64,000 bases of DNA, from contig CANPUZ010000046.1 in NCBI GenBank assembly GCA_947579665.1, positions 434,001-498,000 on the forward strand. The letters run 5' to 3'. This DNA is from Sympetrum striolatum (Eukaryota; Arthropoda; Insecta; Odonata; Libellulidae). The number at the start of each line of letters is the position of its first letter. The first letter of the stretch is position 1. Shown piece by piece: positions 47,497 through 58,339 of this stretch. The notes under the pieces are model-generated. The model ran no database searches and had not been told where the DNA came from. It saw only the letters and a program-made list of their open reading frames with translations. Made by a program: the position numbers and the translations under genes.

Positions 47497-48116
47497 CTAT
47501 TATATATAGATGCTTCTCCGGATTCATTCATATAGATAGATAGATAGATAGGATACTAATTCGCATGCTAAACCACAAGCGTCATTGACTTAAAATTTTT
47601 ACCACGTTTTGGCCATAACGTGTAACCTCCAGAAAAATTGCGATTTTGAACCTCAGTGTCATGGATTCAATTCCAGAGGGCCCCAAAGTCCCGATTTTTT
47701 CCATTTAAATGCATTGCTTCGATTTTAGGGGATTTAAAAAAAATACTTACTGGATAGTTAGAGAATCTAAACTCAAGAAGCCTATATATATTGTCATGAT
47801 CTATAGAAAATAGTAATGATTTTTAAGGAAAATATCCTGGGTTCGATGCTAGTACGATGCAAAAATCTGCCCTTTACAATGCGTGGGAGTAGTTTTTCAT
47901 TATTTTTTTTGATGCACTAATCAAAATGATAGGAAGTTCTTGCTTGGCTGGAAGATGTATAGTAAGAATTAATATAAGAAAAAAAGTTTCATAAGACCGT
48001 GCTGTTCCTGGGTTTGATGCCAGATCACATTAAAATTTCTCACATAAGGAATATAAGGGAAAATTAGGATGTTGTTTGAGGCAGTTGCAACCAATATTTC
48101 TGCTTGAATTTTCACA

Positions 48117-48121
48117 CATAG
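48117..48121 (+). repeat. Target-site duplication (CATAG)
   Basis: CATAG here and at 49543-49547. Uninterrupted copies read TTTTCACACATAGTTAGAG, so five bases were duplicated on insertion. Confidence 0.7.
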
Positions 48122-49542
48122 CAGGGTTGCCACTGCTCTTTAAATCCTTGAAAACTTTGAAAACTCCTTGAATCTTGGAATCCTTGAAAATCTCCTTGAA
48201 ACCTCCTTAAATTTTCGCGCCATTTCAAATTTTTTCAGCTGTCGTGCGGATCGAAAAAAAAACAATAACACAATCCCCGTCTCATTCTCGCACGTATACA
48301 CACCTACTGATTTCCGAATAATTGCACAAAACAAAACACATTCGGCGCGCAAAGCATGGATCGGAGACTGACAACAATCAACGTTTTAGGCCCGTCTCTG
48401 GAAAATCAATCTGAAAGATGATAAAAATCTAATAAAATCCAAAAATTTCCAAATAGATTTTGGAACAACAGCAGCATTAAAAAAAGTTCAGAAGTCCCAG
48501 TACCCTGCTAGTGATCTTGAAATCCTTCATCTAATGAAGGTCATGCACCATTGCATTGTCTGGACTCTGGAAAAATTATTAGAGCGTCCCCTGAAGTACC
48601 CACTAACACGCGCAATAACTTGTTTTGATCCTGAAATCATAATCAATCCAAAACTAGCGGAAAAACGGATTACTGCCTTGATTTGGTGATTTCAGCTGAG
48701 AGAATCGCACCAATCAAAGCCGATAGGGTCAAGAGACAATACTTGGAGCTTTGTTCAAATTCACTTGTAATCAATTGCTTGAAAAAGTTTAGACATGCGA
48801 ATGATGAAAGACTCGATGATCTTTGGGTAAACGTCATGAAAATTTCTCGCAAACCCAGCGAGGATATGCAAGATTTTATGAAACTAATCCTAATATTGTC
48901 ACATGGAAATGCAGCTGTTGAGCGGGGGTTTTGTGAATAAAGAAATAATAATAGAAAACCAAGGGTATAAATCCCTAGTAGCTCAAAGGAGAATTTATGA
49001 TGCTATAAAAGCGGCAGGAAGTATTGAAAATGTAGTAATCAACCAAGATTTGAGTCATGCCATGAAAAATGCCAGTTCATTTGATAAGGAAAGCTTGAAG
49101 AAAAATCGAGAGCTAAAAGAGAGAGAACAAATCGAATGTGACATGAAAAAAAAAGAGAGCAACTACTCAAAGAGTTGCAAATTGAAAAAAAATAATATTT
49201 TAGAACGAGTCGCTCTCCTTGATGAGGAGATTGAAAACATAAAGAATGTTTAAGCTCTTTCATGATTACCTAAGATGGCTAAGACAGCCAAATAGACTGA
49301 TCTCTGTTCCAAAATGACATAGAATGTATTATTTGTTGATATTTCCAAAGATTCTAATTGTACTTAGTATTATATACAATGAAGTGAACTCTGTGTACCA
49401 ATAAAAATGACACAGATATCCAAAACAAATTTGAGGTCTTATACTTTTTACTCAGAATTCCTCCTTGAAAAATCCAGATTTTCCTCCTTAAAATCCTTGA
49501 AACCTCCTTGATTTTCAAGATTGGTGGCCGGTGGCAACCCTG
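48122..49542 (+). mobile_element. DNA transposon with CAGGGTTGCCAC ends, 1421 bp
   Basis: Perfect 12-bp terminal inverted repeats CAGGGTTGCCAC...GTGGCAACCCTG. Inside each end lie several copies of the word CTCCTTGAAA, possible transposase-binding sites. A 5-bp target duplication flanks it. It carries a decayed transposase-like reading region at 48480-49253. hAT elements start CAGGG but duplicate 8 bp, so the superfamily is left open. Confidence 0.75.
48480..49253 (+). pseudogene. Transposase-like protein, C-terminal part, frameshifted
   Basis: Successive frames read LKYPLTRAITCFDPEIIINP, then VKRQYLELCSNSLVINCLKK and DDLWVNVMKISRKPSEDMQD, then ILSHGNAAVERGF, and after a shift near 48928 VNKEIIIENQGYKSLVAQRR. 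The LSHG-x-AAVERGFS-x-NKE pattern is familiar from large families of uncharacterised repetitive proteins in animals, and its layout parallels the hAT C-terminal region. The last 60 residues are a charged coiled coil. At least two frameshifts or stops. The N-terminal half is missing. Confidence 0.55.
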
Positions 49543-49744
49543 CATAGTTATAGATGGTGAATTTCTGTTGTGCTGCATAGTATGTTCACCAGGAAGACCC
49601 CGGTTCAATGCCGACGATTAAATTGCAGCGAATTTTAAGAATATTTTCAATCCTTATTTTCTTTTACGACCATCCCTATATGATGCCGTTATGAAATTAG
49701 TTTCATCGATCTGCTTGCAGTACGCAAGCTACATTTTACTCGTA

Positions 49745-50629
49745 TGTAATTTATAATTGTTAACACCACACTGTTATTTTTTAAATGTTTTCTCTCGGTT
49801 TTTTCACCCCCTTCTCTGTGTGTGTTTTCCTGCAACGTGGGTTTTTTCTTTGCCATCCTTCAGTTGCTAAGAATTTTCCCCACACTCTACTCTGTCTTTT
49901 TGTTTTAATTTAATTATAATCGCTCATATTCTGATGACATACGAGGTTAGGTGGAAGGGAGGCATCCCTGACCCTGAGTATATGGCTGATGAATTTGGAA
50001 TATTGTGAGAATTAAAAGTAAACTGTTTAAAAATAAAATATAATTTGATATATTAATAATAATTGTTAATTATATGAAATTTATCTACTATCTATAAAAA
50101 TTAAGGCGGAAACAAGGTCAAAAATGCAATATTTTACGTAAAGGTCTCTCATCTACCTGGCACTACCACTTAGAAAAATTTTTTGAAATAAATAAACTTC
50201 CAATTTGGCAAAAATGCATGACTTATTCAGAACATTCTAAAACTCAGCTGCTACGAGAAAGAAGAAGAAAAAAAGCACTAAAAAAAGATATGGCATTTTA
50301 GAATTCACATGGGTTGATTCAACACAGCCGAGAGTACTCGAGGGTTAATGCATGGAAGAAAGGAGTGAATTAATTGGGGAAAAAAGTTCAAGGGAAGGGA
50401 TAAGAGAGAATTGAAAAGTGTTGGGATAGAAAATTGATGTTTGAGAAAGTCGGAAACAAGGTACGTGAAGGAAGTTAGAGTTGCGGGAAGGAACGCAAAG
50501 GGAGAAGCAAGGGAAGATGTCAGTAGATATGTAATGGCCGTTGAGGAAATGTTAATTTCCATAACCTTCGAAATAGCCAGTAAATGGCATCTTATAATGG
50601 GGGATATAACACATTTATGAATTTATTTA
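49745..50629. other. No gene recognised
   Basis: AT-rich with a purine-rich stretch at 50340-50530. The 85-codon minus-strand frame there is composition-driven. Confidence 0.5.
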
Positions 50630-51265
50630 CTGTATATATCGGCATATAAGTCGACCTTTGAAGCGTAAAAAATTCTCAAAAAGAAGGGACTTATACGCCA
50701 AACATAAAATTTAACCCTTTACCACTGAGTGGTAAATAAGTGAAACTGCCTGCTTAACACTTGTTGTACACAAACTCACCACAATTATTTCCTACTGAAA
50801 CTAATTTTGGCAAGTCTAATTTACTTAGATATCATATTTTTATTTTACAAAAATTTTAAACATATTTCCATGTTTTCTTTTTAGGAATGAAGATCAATAA
50901 GCGCATCATGGTTTGTTTTTGTTTATATGATCGTTATGATTCCACTTAGCGCAGTGCCGTGATTCGATATTACCATGCTATATTAGCATTATTTCTAAAA
51001 TAAATTTTTAATACCATTGCGTTTGTTTCGTAAGGCAATTTTATTTTTAAAGCCTGAGTGATACCAAGGAAAGAAACTTATGTTATAGTTAAGCAGAGGC
51101 GAGAAGTTGACATGGCAGCTAAAAAAAACAATTCTAGCATCTTAATGTTATGCGGTAAATATTCCTTAAGGTGTTGTATATTTATGGATACCATAGTTTT
51201 TCATGCCATAACATGGGAATTTTTTGGGTCGACTTGTACGCTGAACACATACGATATTTATTAAA
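50630..51265 (+). mobile_element. Decayed DNA transposon with pogo/psq-type HTH remnant
   Basis: Imperfect inverted ends: TATATCGGCATATAAGTCGA on the left and, on the other strand, ATCGTATGTGTTCAGCGTAC then AAGTCGACCC on the right. Inside, the frame from 51058 reads IPRKETYVIVKQRREVDMAA, then KKNNSSILMLCGKYS, resembling the start of BrkDBD/psq-type helix-turn-helix domains of pogo/Tigger-like transposases (PRK-x-YT-x-x-x-KR-x-x-V). No catalytic region. Confidence 0.4.
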
Positions 51266-51539
51266 ATTTACTGTCAGACAAACCCATGACAATTAATAAT
51301 GCACACATAATGAGAGTTGAATGAAAGGAAATCACAATCAAATTGTAGGGATATCAATTCTTTTGATTATTTAATCAATACATGGGCAGACACCCTTTTA
51401 CAAGAAATATGATACATTACAAGTTTACATTATGTAGAATAAAATACATAATAGTTGTTTGTGATATGATAATTACATTACATTGTAGTATACATATTAA
51501 AAAGTATAAATTTAAAATAAATACAAGTTACTGATAAGG

Positions 51540-52146
51540 GATCTGCTGAAACATATCTTTATTACTATTAGCTAAGTATGGTAAATGGGATTATGAAACG
51601 TACTAAGTCATAGCATGTGGCATATCAAAGAGTTTTGGATAACACTGAGTGATTTATGAAAAGAAATCAAACTGAACAACTAATCAGATTCGATTGCGTA
51701 ATCAATTAACTTTTTGAGGAATTTTAGTCAAATAAACTGTCTCCTTCTGTCTGGTAACTTCTTTTGCAATTTCTCAAGCTTATTCGTGTATACCTCTTGC
51801 TAAGGAAACCAGAAATGTACGCAGTACTCCAATATGGAAAGAACCAAAGTTTTATATAAGATAGCAATGATTTTTGGGTTGGTGATATCTCTAGATACTC
51901 TACTTTTATAAACAATAAGTTGGGATGCTTTATTACAAATATTGTCAACATGAACACAGAAGGTAAGATGTCATAGTAATACCTAAATATTTTACAATAG
52001 GAAAGTCTTTGAAGGGGCTTGTTATTAATTTTGTAAGAAAAAAAATATTGGTTTGGCACTCTTATAATATTAAACTTTAATTGTCTCATTAACCTTACAT
52101 GATAAAGTATAAGGCATTGTGAAAAGATCATAAACATAAGAATCAA
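51540..52146 (-). pseudogene. LINE ORF2 fragment, post-reverse-transcriptase region, array copy 1
   Basis: Minus-strand frame with YKINNKPLQRLSYCKIFRYY and, in other frames of the same stretch, ILYKTLVLSILEYC and an LEKLQKKLP-like end. The pattern fits jockey/CR1-type thumb sequence (Y-x-IN-x-x-L ... LVRPILEYCS ... LEK-x-Q). At least two frameshifts. The 140-codon frame mixes frames and is not a functional protein. Copies: 57563-57991 and 63106-63534, identical to each other. Confidence 0.45.
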
Positions 52147-52459
52147 TCATAAGTATCGCAATAAATAATAATAATAATAATCGCAATATCGCAATATTTT
52201 GTATAGGAGCAATATACAAAATCACATTACGAAATGACAATTATAAAAATCATCAAGAGAATAAAAAGCATTACAAGTGAAGAAATCATGCAGAACAATA
52301 TACAAAATACAATATAAAAAATACAAGATGTATTTATTTCTTACACAATGTCGAGGAACACTAATATTATTTAATGAGAGCATTTCGGGTGAGTCAATTT
52401 AGTTGTTTTATGTAGAAAAATAATTCCAAAGTTTCTTCTCCTAGTTTCTAAAGTTTTCA

Positions 52460-53552
52460 AACTTAATAATATAATAAATAATAATAATATAAGCTTAATT
52501 CAGCCCAATTCATTTAAATACATTCAAATTCATTAATATATTTAAAATAAAATAAATACATTAAATATATGGTAACCATTCAAGAAAAACTATAATTTTT
52601 TAATATTTTTTTAAAAACTTATTTAATATTTTTTTTATTTGAGTAATTTTCTTGTTAATACTTTTTCATTTAGATAGCTTATAAAAAGCTTGGCATTGAA
52701 GCTGTTAAGAACATCGTTAGATATCTAAATATATTTATGAAAAGTTATCTTTTATTTTTACATTAAAAATGTAATGTTTTTATAAACTACATAAACAAGA
52801 GCATACACAGAATGAAACCACTGAAAATAGAAGTTAGCAGCTTCATTTTGATCTACATACTCTTTTAGCTGGAAATAACCTTTAAATATTATTATTAACA
52901 GTGTTATGCCTCTATTTGGCTTCAACTAATTGAATAAGGATGATTTAAATCAAGGTGATCAGGTCAAAACTGATTGCAATTTTCGCTTCTTATTTTATAC
53001 CATATTTTATACGACTTTAGAATATAAAGCATTGTTAGTAAAAAATTTACTAATAGATATTATTATAAATATGTGACATAAAAACTATTTAACATTAAAA
53101 ACAGTACAAAAAACATCTGATAAATGAAAGATAATTACAGGAACTGTCATTGGCACTCATATTGTCAACAAGACATTTTTTTAGATTTCTTTGAAAAATC
53201 ACTATATTAGGGAACCTCTGTCTTGTGTAGAAGTGAGTTGTACGACATTATTCCTCAAAAAATAAGGAGATTAGTGTATTTGGAGAAGAAATGATGTGGA
53301 AATCGCTTCATCCTCCAGTATTATGTCTGTGTACATCGCACTGTTTATCTCTAAGAATTTTTGTAAACATTCAGGCATCAGACCCATTTTTATTTCATGC
53401 ACAAAATTCAATACTTGATATTTTAGAGCTTGTTCCACATTTAACCAACCTAATCTTTGGAGCATTGCATCCATATTAGTATAACTATCACATTTTAATA
53501 TTAAAGACGTAATGAGATGGAATACGAAATTGAATTTTAGACAAGAAAACAA
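52460..53552 (-). mobile_element. LINE 3' fragment, array copy 1
   Basis: Same family as 39435 and 43035. Coding remnant ALKYQVLNFVHEIKMGLMPE then CLQKFLEINSAMYTDI at 53552-53271, 3' UTR to the TAATAATATAATAAATAATA tract near 52460. 53553-53798 is a non-coding stretch shared with 59441-59686. Confidence 0.6.
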
Positions 53553-53798
53553 CTAACACCCCCTTGACTTGTTTTGTGTAGTAAGAGTAGGTATGAGATT
53601 ATGCACCTATTTTGTGGGGTGGACAAGTTTAGATAAGAAAGGGAAAATGAAATTTCATTCACTGCAATACCTACTTTGTTGTTAACTATTAAAGGACCAA
53701 GGGAAGGCTAAAAAATGTCCACCACTCTTCTTTTTCAGTATTTTAAGAACTTAATCGTGTTATACAGTCTTATAACTTTATTACATTGTCAAATATCT

Positions 53799-54966
53799 CT
53801 TTTATATATAGATGCTTCTCCGGATTCATTCATGTATCTAACTATATATATAGATAGATAGGATACTAATTCACAGGCTTAACCGCAAGCGTCATTGACT
53901 TGAAATTTTTATGACATATTGGCCGTAACGTGTAAGCTCCAGAAAAATTGTGATTTTGAACCTCAGTGTCATGGGTTCGATTCCAGAGAACCCCAAAATC
54001 CTGATTTTTCCCATTTAAATGCATTGCTTTGATTTTCCTTAAGTAAAAAAAAAATACTTTTCGGATAGGTTGAGAATCTAAACTCATGGAGCCGATATAT
54101 ATGGTACGGATCTATCGATATCATTAATGACTTTTACAGAAAATATCCTGGGTTCGATGCTAGGACGATGCAAAAATCTGCCCTTTAAAATACATTGGGT
54201 TAGTTTTTCATTTTTTTTTTTGATGCACTTATCTAAATGATAGGAAGTTCATGCTTGGCTAAAAGATGTATAGTAAAAATTGGTTTTAGAAAAAAAGTTT
54301 TATAAGACCATTCTATTCCTGGGTTTGATGCCAGAGCACAATAACATTTCTCTCATAAGGAATATAAGGGAAAAGTAGAACATCGTTTGAGACAGTTGCA
54401 GCCAATATTTCTGCATGAATTTTCACACATAGTTAGAGATGGTGATCTTCTATTGTGTTGCATAGGAAGTAATACCAGGAAGACCCGGGTTCGATGCCGG
54501 GCGGTAAATATGTCTCCTATTTAAAATATATTGGGTTAGTTTTTCATTATTTTTTTGATGCATTTATTTATATGATAGGAAGTTCTTGCTTAGATAGAAG
54601 ATGTATATTAAGACTCAGTTTAAGAAAAAAAAACATATAAGACCATGCTGTTTCTGGGTTCAATGCCAGGCCACATCAAAACTTCTCACATAAGGAATAT
54701 AAGGAAAAGTAGGACATTGTTTTAGACAGTTTCACACAATATTTCTGCTTGACTTTTCAAACATAGTTATAGATGGTGATCGTCCGTTGTGCTGCATTGT
54801 AAGTAATACCAGGAAGACCCAGGTTTGATGCTGGGTGGAGAAATTGCAGCTAATTTTAATAAATATTTCCAATACTTTTTCTACTTATGAGGATCCTCTC
54901 GATATAATGTCGACTTTACATTTGTGTTATCAACATGCTTGCAGAATGCAAGCCACGTTTTACTCA
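53799..54966 (+). mobile_element. Family A modular element with 6 modules
   Basis: 5' end TATATATAGATGCTTCTCCG; module motifs near 53966, 54148, 54320, 54490 (GACCCGGGTTCGATGCCGGG), 54655 and 54820; 3' hairpin GCTTGCAGAATGCAAGC. Motifs alternate between a TCCTGGGTTCGATGCCAG type and a GACCCGGGTTCGATGCCGGG type, so the real repeat is a dimer of about 340 bp. One dimer here is missing in the sister copy at 59687. Confidence 0.7.
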
Positions 54967-55539
54967 AAGGTTTTTAAAGAGAACTATAAGTTGATGCATT
55001 TTGTACATTTTTTAAGCAGTGTAAAGAGAGCAGAAATAGGCGCAAAATGACCCTTCCTTGGTCTCCCTGCAACATTTTTTTGAACCAAATGGAATCTTAC
55101 ATTTTGTCAAATAGTTTTTAATTAATTTTAATAATTTAATTTATTTTTTTATAATTATACCTTTTTGTTGATTTATAAGCATAACTAACGGTGATGTACA
55201 AACTTATTTCCTGGATTAAAGCTTTAAAGCCATTAAGAAGAAGCTCAGTTGAATTTTCATGATTCCTTCAGAGTCTTTACTTCGAAGACAGACAGTTGAC
55301 ACTTTGCATGTGTATGTATATTTATGTTATGCTAATTAAATTGTATGGATCCATACTAAATTCAATTTACTAATTAGTGTATGTGCTTGCAGTAAAGAAG
55401 CAGATCATAGGATATGTAAATGATCGTATTTCTTGGTGATGATAAATTTATTCTTACTCAACATTCAACCATTTGCTTGCAGTATGCAAGCAACATTTTA
55501 CTCATAAATATATATAGATGTACTTTAGGGTTTCCTGAA
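54967..55539. other. Inter-element sequence with a second family A 3' end
   Basis: AT-rich. At 55474-55506 a lone copy of the terminal hairpin, GCTTGCAGTATGCAAGC followed by AACATTTTACTCATAAATAT, is present without modules before it. The short plus-strand frame at 54835-55050 is not a gene. Confidence 0.5.
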
Positions 55540-57400
55540 TCATATTTTAAGAATGCATCCCCTCTAATTTTTTTCTATTTGGCCTCATAAACTTATATTA
55601 TAAATGTTATTGCGATTGGATAATGGTAACCCGTGCCGACTTGATGCCAAACAATTTTGATAAATGAAAATTTGTACCTACAAGGAGGACACACTAGGTT
55701 AATGGTTTAGTAACTAAAGGATTCTCACAAATATTTCAGGGCACCTTCTTTGTTTTATAATAGTGGACACTTGTTTAGCAGCTTAACTCAACCGGCTTTT
55801 GTTTAAAAAAAAAATTAGCAACTGAATATCGGAGTTAGGCAACCACACCATATAACTAAATAGCTCGCAAATTAATAGGAATTTATTTTCTTACATTTCT
55901 TTCTCTGATAACCTATCTTTTTGCGATTAAATATCATCTTGATACCTTTCAAACATTCTTTAATGACTTCGTACAAAGGGCTAGAATCGAAAAAAGCTGG
56001 CCCAAATACAAAAGTGGATTTTGTTTGCGTGAACTTTGATTCTTTGCTTAGTTAATGCTGAATGCATTCCATATACTATCATTACTATTATTATAAGTAA
56101 ATTACTTTGATTCCTGCACATTCAATTTATACAGAGAGTTGAAGTCGACCTAATTTACAGAAAAATGCTGATCATAGAATTTTTGCAAAATTTTTAGTCA
56201 AAACCGCTAGCACCACTCACGAATAGTATATTGTATTTATTTTTGTATTGGGGATAGCTATCAAATCCTAAATATTGAGCCTAAGTATCACTGGTACAAC
56301 CTTCGCATAAGAATCTGCTCACAGATATTACCATAGCTTACTTTTAAATTATCAAGGTTCAGCTGTGTTCTTCCTTAACACGCGGTTCATTGTATGTTAA
56401 GTTAAATAATTAGATAAGGTAGTTGTTTGTGTAGTTTTCTGTTTAGATTGTAATTTTGTTAACTGACTTTCTCTTTTTTTTATTCAAGAGAAAATATCTA
56501 CACTTCATTTCAGTCAGAAGCAAGTCATTATTCGATTGTCTCAAAATTGAAGGCAATTTTCTCCTCGAATGTCCTGCTATGTGATCAAATAATGCTTCAT
56601 TTAAAGAAGCCAGAAAGAAGGTTTCGACGCTGAGGACAGTGAACGATACAACTGAAAGAGCGGTCAAGTTAATGCAAGACTTTTATGGTTTAATCACGGT
56701 TGAGGAGGAAAAAGAGCTATTTTTATTACGTTGTGTACAAGAACACTGGAAGATTTATTCTGACTGCGAACTTTAAAAAGAAATTTTAAAGGATAATGTT
56801 TTTTACACGTTAGATAGTAAACATACACGATTTGGGAATATTGCTGTTTTATTTAGTAAGTAAACAATGAGTTCTGGAATCCTTCCATAATAAATCAGTA
56901 CAAATTTCAATTTCTCATCTTTGGCATTTAGTCGGCACAAGTTACCATAACTCAATCTCAATAATATTTATTAGGCGAGTAATAAAGACATAACAGAAAA
57001 AATAGGGAATGCGTATTTGAAGTCGCAAAAATATGTAAGAAAATAAATTCCTATTAATTTGAGAGCTATTTCGTAGTATATGTGTATGGCATGGTTGCCT
57101 AACTCTGATAATCAGTTTGCTATTATTTTATAACCAAAAGCCCTTTGAGTTAAACGGCCACACACATGTCCTCAATTCTAAAGCAATGAATGTGCCCTGA
57201 AAGATTCATGAGAATCCGTTAGTTAATTACCCATTAACCTGGTGTCCCCCTTGTCGGTACAAATTTTCAGTTTTCGAAATTGTTTGGCATCAAGTCGGCA
57301 CAGTTTACGATAATCCAATCGCAATAATATTTATTGGGTTAGTTTATAAAGACAAATAGAAAAAAAATAGAGGGTGTGAGTATTTTAATTTGCAAAAAAA
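55540..57400. mobile_element. Foldback-type element with ~400-bp inverted repeats
   Basis: The left arm (about 55540-55955) and the inverted right arm (about 56990-57400) match over some 400 bases at roughly 80-85%. Shared words include TGCCGACTTGATGCCAAACA, GGTTAATGG, GGATTCTCA, AGTTAGGCAACCA and a TTAATAGGAATTTATTTTCT block. The middle 1 kb carries a coding remnant at 56485-56777. Long inverted repeats of this kind occur in several DNA transposon groups; the superfamily is not determined. A second copy is at 61083-62943. Confidence 0.6.
56485..56777 (+). pseudogene. C-terminal remnant of a transposon-type protein, foldback copy 1
   Basis: One plus-strand frame reads SLFDCLKIEGNFLLECPAM, a TGA at about 56582, then ASFKEARKKVSTLRTVNDTT, ERAVKLMQDFYGLI, TVEEEKELFLLRCVQEHWKI and stops at TAA. 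The TVNDT-x-ERAVKLMQDF ... T-x-EE-x-x-x-FLL-x-x-V-x-EH pattern is familiar to me from many uncharacterised repetitive arthropod proteins; no function can be given. The TGA stands where those relatives tend to have Trp. The 74-codon minus-strand frame here (56443-56667) is a shadow. Confidence 0.5.
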
Positions 57401-57435
57401 AATTTTCCAATACGTCTTGTTACACCCTAATACCC

Positions 57436-57991
57436 TTTTACAAGGTATTTGATACATTACAAGTTTACATTATGTAGAATAAAATACATAATAGTTGTTT
57501 GTTATATGATAATTACATTACATTGAAGTATACATATTAAAAAAGTATAAAAATAATCCAAGCTACTGATAAGGAATCCAAATAACGCTGATTGAATTAT
57601 GGAAAGAAATCAAACTGATCAAGTAATCAGAGTCAATTGCGGAATTGCGGAATTTAAGGAAAATAAACTGTCTCCTTCTGTCTGATAACTCTCTTTTGCA
57701 ATTTCTCAAGCTTATTCGTGTATACCTCTTGATAAGGAAACCAGAAATGTATGCAGTACTCAAATATGGAACAAACCAAAGTTTTATATAAGATAGCAAT
57801 GATTTTTGGGTTGGTGATATCTCTAGATACGCTACTTTTAAAACTGATATGTTGGGATGCTTTATTACAAATATTGTCAACATGAACAGAGAAGGTAAGA
57901 TGTCATAGTAATACCTAAATATCTTACAATAGGAAAGTCTTTGAAGGGGCTTGTTATTAATTTTATAAGAAAAAGAATATTGGTTTGGCAT
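57436..57991 (-). pseudogene. LINE ORF2 fragment, array copy 2
   Basis: Same decayed thumb-region fragment as at 51540-52146, roughly 93% identical. Coding remnant QYSFSYKINNKPLQRLSYCK. Non-functional because of frame changes. Confidence 0.45.
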
Positions 57992-58339
57992 TTTTATAAT
58001 ATTAACTTATATTTGTCTCATTAACCTTACATGATAAAGTAAAAGACATGGTGAAAAAATCATAAACATAAGAATCAATCATAAGAATCGCAATAAAGAA
58101 TCATAGGAGCAATATACAAAATCATATTACGAAATGACAATTATAAAAATCATCAAGAGAATAAAAGGCATTACAAGTGAAGAAATCATGCAGAACAATA
58201 TAAAAAATACAAGATGTATTTATTTCTTACACAATGTCAAGGATCATTAATATTAATTAATGATAGCATTTCGGGTTAGTCTATATAATTGTTTTATGTA
58301 GAAAAATAATTCCAAAGTTTCTTCTCCTAGTTTCTAAAG

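Larger units (their letters stand above)
47497..49744 (+). mobile_element. Family A modular element, split by a DNA transposon
   Basis: Ends TATATATAGATGCTTCTCCG (with four ATAG units after it) and GCTTGCAGTACGCAAGC followed by TACATTTTACTCGTA. T-arm-like motifs near 47657, 47838, 48006 and 49600. Removing the 1421-bp insertion and its 5-bp duplication gives spacings of 181, 168 and 168 bp, showing the regular module length. The change AGTAC for AGTAT in the loop leaves the terminal stem intact. Confidence 0.7.
51390..57435. repeat. Tandem array unit 1 (~6.05 kb)
   Basis: Starts at ACCCTTTTACAAGAAATATG and repeats at about 57426 and 62975. It contains, in order, two LINE fragments (minus), a family A element, AT-rich sequence and a foldback element. 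It is longer than unit 2 because its family A array has one extra pair of modules. Confidence 0.8.

Noticed and set aside
56443..56667. 74-codon minus-strand frame (also 61986-62210)
   Set aside because: Opposite-strand shadow of the transposon-type coding remnant.
57563..57991. 142-codon minus-strand frame, identical at 63106-63534, as a conserved gene
   Set aside because: Identity is due to the recent 5543-bp tandem duplication. The frame runs through decayed LINE sequence with mixed reading frames.
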